13,024 nt of DNA, taken from Thermoplasmata archaeon. GTDB lineage: Archaea; Thermoplasmatota; Thermoplasmata; Lutacidiplasmatales; UBA184. The position numbers and the translations under genes are program-made. Where the stretch lies: NCBI GenBank assembly GCA_030039135.1, contig JASHQN010000146.1:1-13024 (forward strand). The letters run 5' to 3'. Under the pieces are notes generated by a model. It saw nothing but the letters and a program-made list of their open reading frames with translations. It ran no database searches and was not told where the DNA came from. Numbering within the stretch: the first letter of the stretch is position 1; every line of letters starts with the position of its first letter. Of the stretch, positions 11,933 to 13,024 are shown piece by piece.

Positions 11933-13024
11933 ATGAGGTACGCCCGAGCGAGGCTCTCCTCGCTCCTCCGCGACTGGCACCGCACGCTCGGTTCGGTCCT
12001 CGTCGTCGCGCTCCTATCCGTCGCCGGGATCGGTCTCTTACCCACCTCCGCACACTCCCCGAACGCATCGGCCGACGTCGCGACGTTGATCGCGGGGAGC
12101 GACGCAGCCCGCGCCCCCTCCGCGTCGCCCTCGCCCGCCTCCGCGCCCGCCGTGCCCTTCTCGGGCGCCACGGCTGGGGACGTGGTCGAGACCGCGTACG
12201 TGAACTACAACCTGTCGACCTCCAGGAACTTCCCGAGCTCAGTCTGGAGCTGGCAGGTCGGGCAGGCGGCGGTCGATCCGGCCACCGACCAGCTGTGGAT
12301 CCCCACCGTACCAGTCCTCCGAGCCGGCGTACCCGCACCAGCGTCGTCGCCGGCGCTCATCTACGACCCCGCGACGAACCAGACGTCGACCGTGCCCGGT
12401 CTCACGGACACCTCGGCGTTCGCGTTCGATCCACTCAACGGCTACCTCTACGCGACCGACCCGCTCAACCACTCGGTCGCCGTGTTCGATCCGAGCTCGA
12501 TGAGCTGGATCCCGCCGGCCATCCCGGTCGGAAGGGACCCAACGGCGATCGCGTACGACCCGGCGTCCGAGAATCTCTTCGTTGCGAACAAGGCATCGAA
12601 CAACGTCACAGTCATCAACGGGACCTCGAGCGCGGTACAGGTAGCCGGAATACCCACTGGTACAGCTCCTATCGCGCTTGCCGACGATGCTGTGGACAGA
12701 CAGATCTACACTGCAAACTCAGGATCGGCGAACGTCTCACGTATCTCCACCGCGTCTAACACGGTCCAGGGGAACCCTGGGCCATACGCCGACCCATCAG
12801 CGATAGCTTGTTCGGAGGAAACAGACACCATCGCTCTCGGGATCCCGGCCCTAACGACGATGGTGCTTCTCGACGCAAAGACGGGTGGCTTCCTGTCAGC
12901 GCCGGTCGTTGGAGCAAACGTCTCGTCCGTGGTCAGTGATCTCAACGGTTCGGAATACCTGCTCGCCAACAACAGTGGAACCCATGTCACGGTTGTCAAC
13001 TCGACCACGTACGCAGTTGACTTG
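11933..13024 (+). CDS. Secreted or membrane-anchored YVTN/YncE-type beta-propeller protein (3' partial)
   Basis: The frame is open from ATG 11933 to the last base, giving 364 residues of a longer protein. An Arg-rich N-terminus (MRYARARLSSLLRDWHRT) is followed by a hydrophobic segment at about 20-37, which makes a signal peptide or anchor. A Ser/Ala/Pro-rich stretch (about 60-80) links to repeated propeller units of about 40 residues: FAFDPLNGYLYATDPLN, IAYDPASENLFVANKAS and the weaker unit with DRQIYTANSGSANVS. Each ends with a strand such as VAVFDPSS or VTVINGTS, as in YVTN/YncE propellers. At least ten Asn-x-Ser/Thr sequons (NQTS, NHSV, NNVT, NGTS, NVSR and others) fit a glycosylated archaeal surface protein. 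It may contact other cells, substrates or the S-layer; the ligand is unknown. From about 12,600 onward the codon choice becomes noticeably less GC-rich than in the rest of the window. Confidence 0.82.
   Translation, partial: MRYARARLSSLLRDWHRTLGSVLVVALLSVAGIGLLPTSAHSPNASADVATLIAGSDAARAPSASPSPASAPAVPFSGATAGDVVETAYVNYNLSTSRNFPSSVWSWQVGQAAVDPATDQLWIPTVPVLRAGVPAPASSPALIYDPATNQTSTVPGLTDTSAFAFDPLNGYLYATDPLNHSVAVFDPSSMSWIPPAIPVGRDPTAIAYDPASENLFVANKASNNVTVINGTSSAVQVAGIPTGTAPIALADDAVDRQIYTANSGSANVSRISTASNTVQGNPGPYADPSAIACSEETDTIALGIPALTTMVLLDAKTGGFLSAPVVGANVSSVVSDLNGSEYLLANNSGTHVTVVNSTTYAVDL

Noticed and set aside
10924..12171. Minus-strand open frame covering the double zinc-ribbon gene and the start of the propeller gene
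   Set aside because: It has no recognisable motif, and both plus-strand genes it opposes show zinc ribbons, a signal segment and initiation signals.

Overview
This window is very GC-rich DNA (roughly 70% by eye), densely coded, and looks archaeal. It has a single-domain KaiC/RadA-type ATPase, TATA-like boxes about 28-37 nt upstream of start codons that lack a Shine-Dalgarno site (leaderless or near-leaderless transcripts), many small zinc ribbons, and a secreted or surface YVTN-type propeller protein rich in N-glycosylation sequons. A high-GC member of Thermoplasmatota is my best guess, but no rRNA or other marker gene is present to prove it.

Layout. (1) Positions 1-2421, plus strand: the Pro/Ala-rich C-terminal part of a protein whose start lies outside the window, overlapping by four bases (ATGA) a KaiC-like ATPase gene, then an EVE-domain protein. 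(2) 2345-3601, minus strand: a SAMHD1/dGTPase-type HD phosphohydrolase, convergent with and overlapping the EVE gene. (3) 3602-3705: a divergent promoter region with a TATA-like box for each side. (4) 3706-8271: a giant protein of about 30 TPR repeats, followed by an unrecognised domain, a RING- or treble-clef-like zinc-binding module and a Pro/Ala-rich tail. (5) 8340-11883: a tight four-gene operon encoding a four-helix membrane protein, a zinc-ribbon/helical protein, an SPFH-domain protein with three C-terminal zinc ribbons, and a protein with two zinc ribbons and two Trp motifs. (6) 11933 to the window end: a membrane-anchored or secreted beta-propeller protein, cut by the window edge.

The most coherent system is the 8340-11883 operon. 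The SPFH protein has the layout of the COG4260/YdjI type, and its partners (one membrane protein, two zinc-ribbon proteins) recall the bacterial YdjG-YdjH-YdjI set that ties a membrane scaffold to the phage-shock protein PspA. Here no PspA/Vipp1 gene is visible, and the preceding gene is instead the giant TPR/zinc-finger protein. A membrane-scaffold role for the operon is inference. The first half of the window (ATPase, EVE, HD phosphohydrolase) looks like housekeeping or nucleotide-related genes without an obvious shared pathway.

No tRNA, rRNA, CRISPR array, insertion sequence or clear terminator was seen, and no gene-free stretch exceeds about 105 bases.
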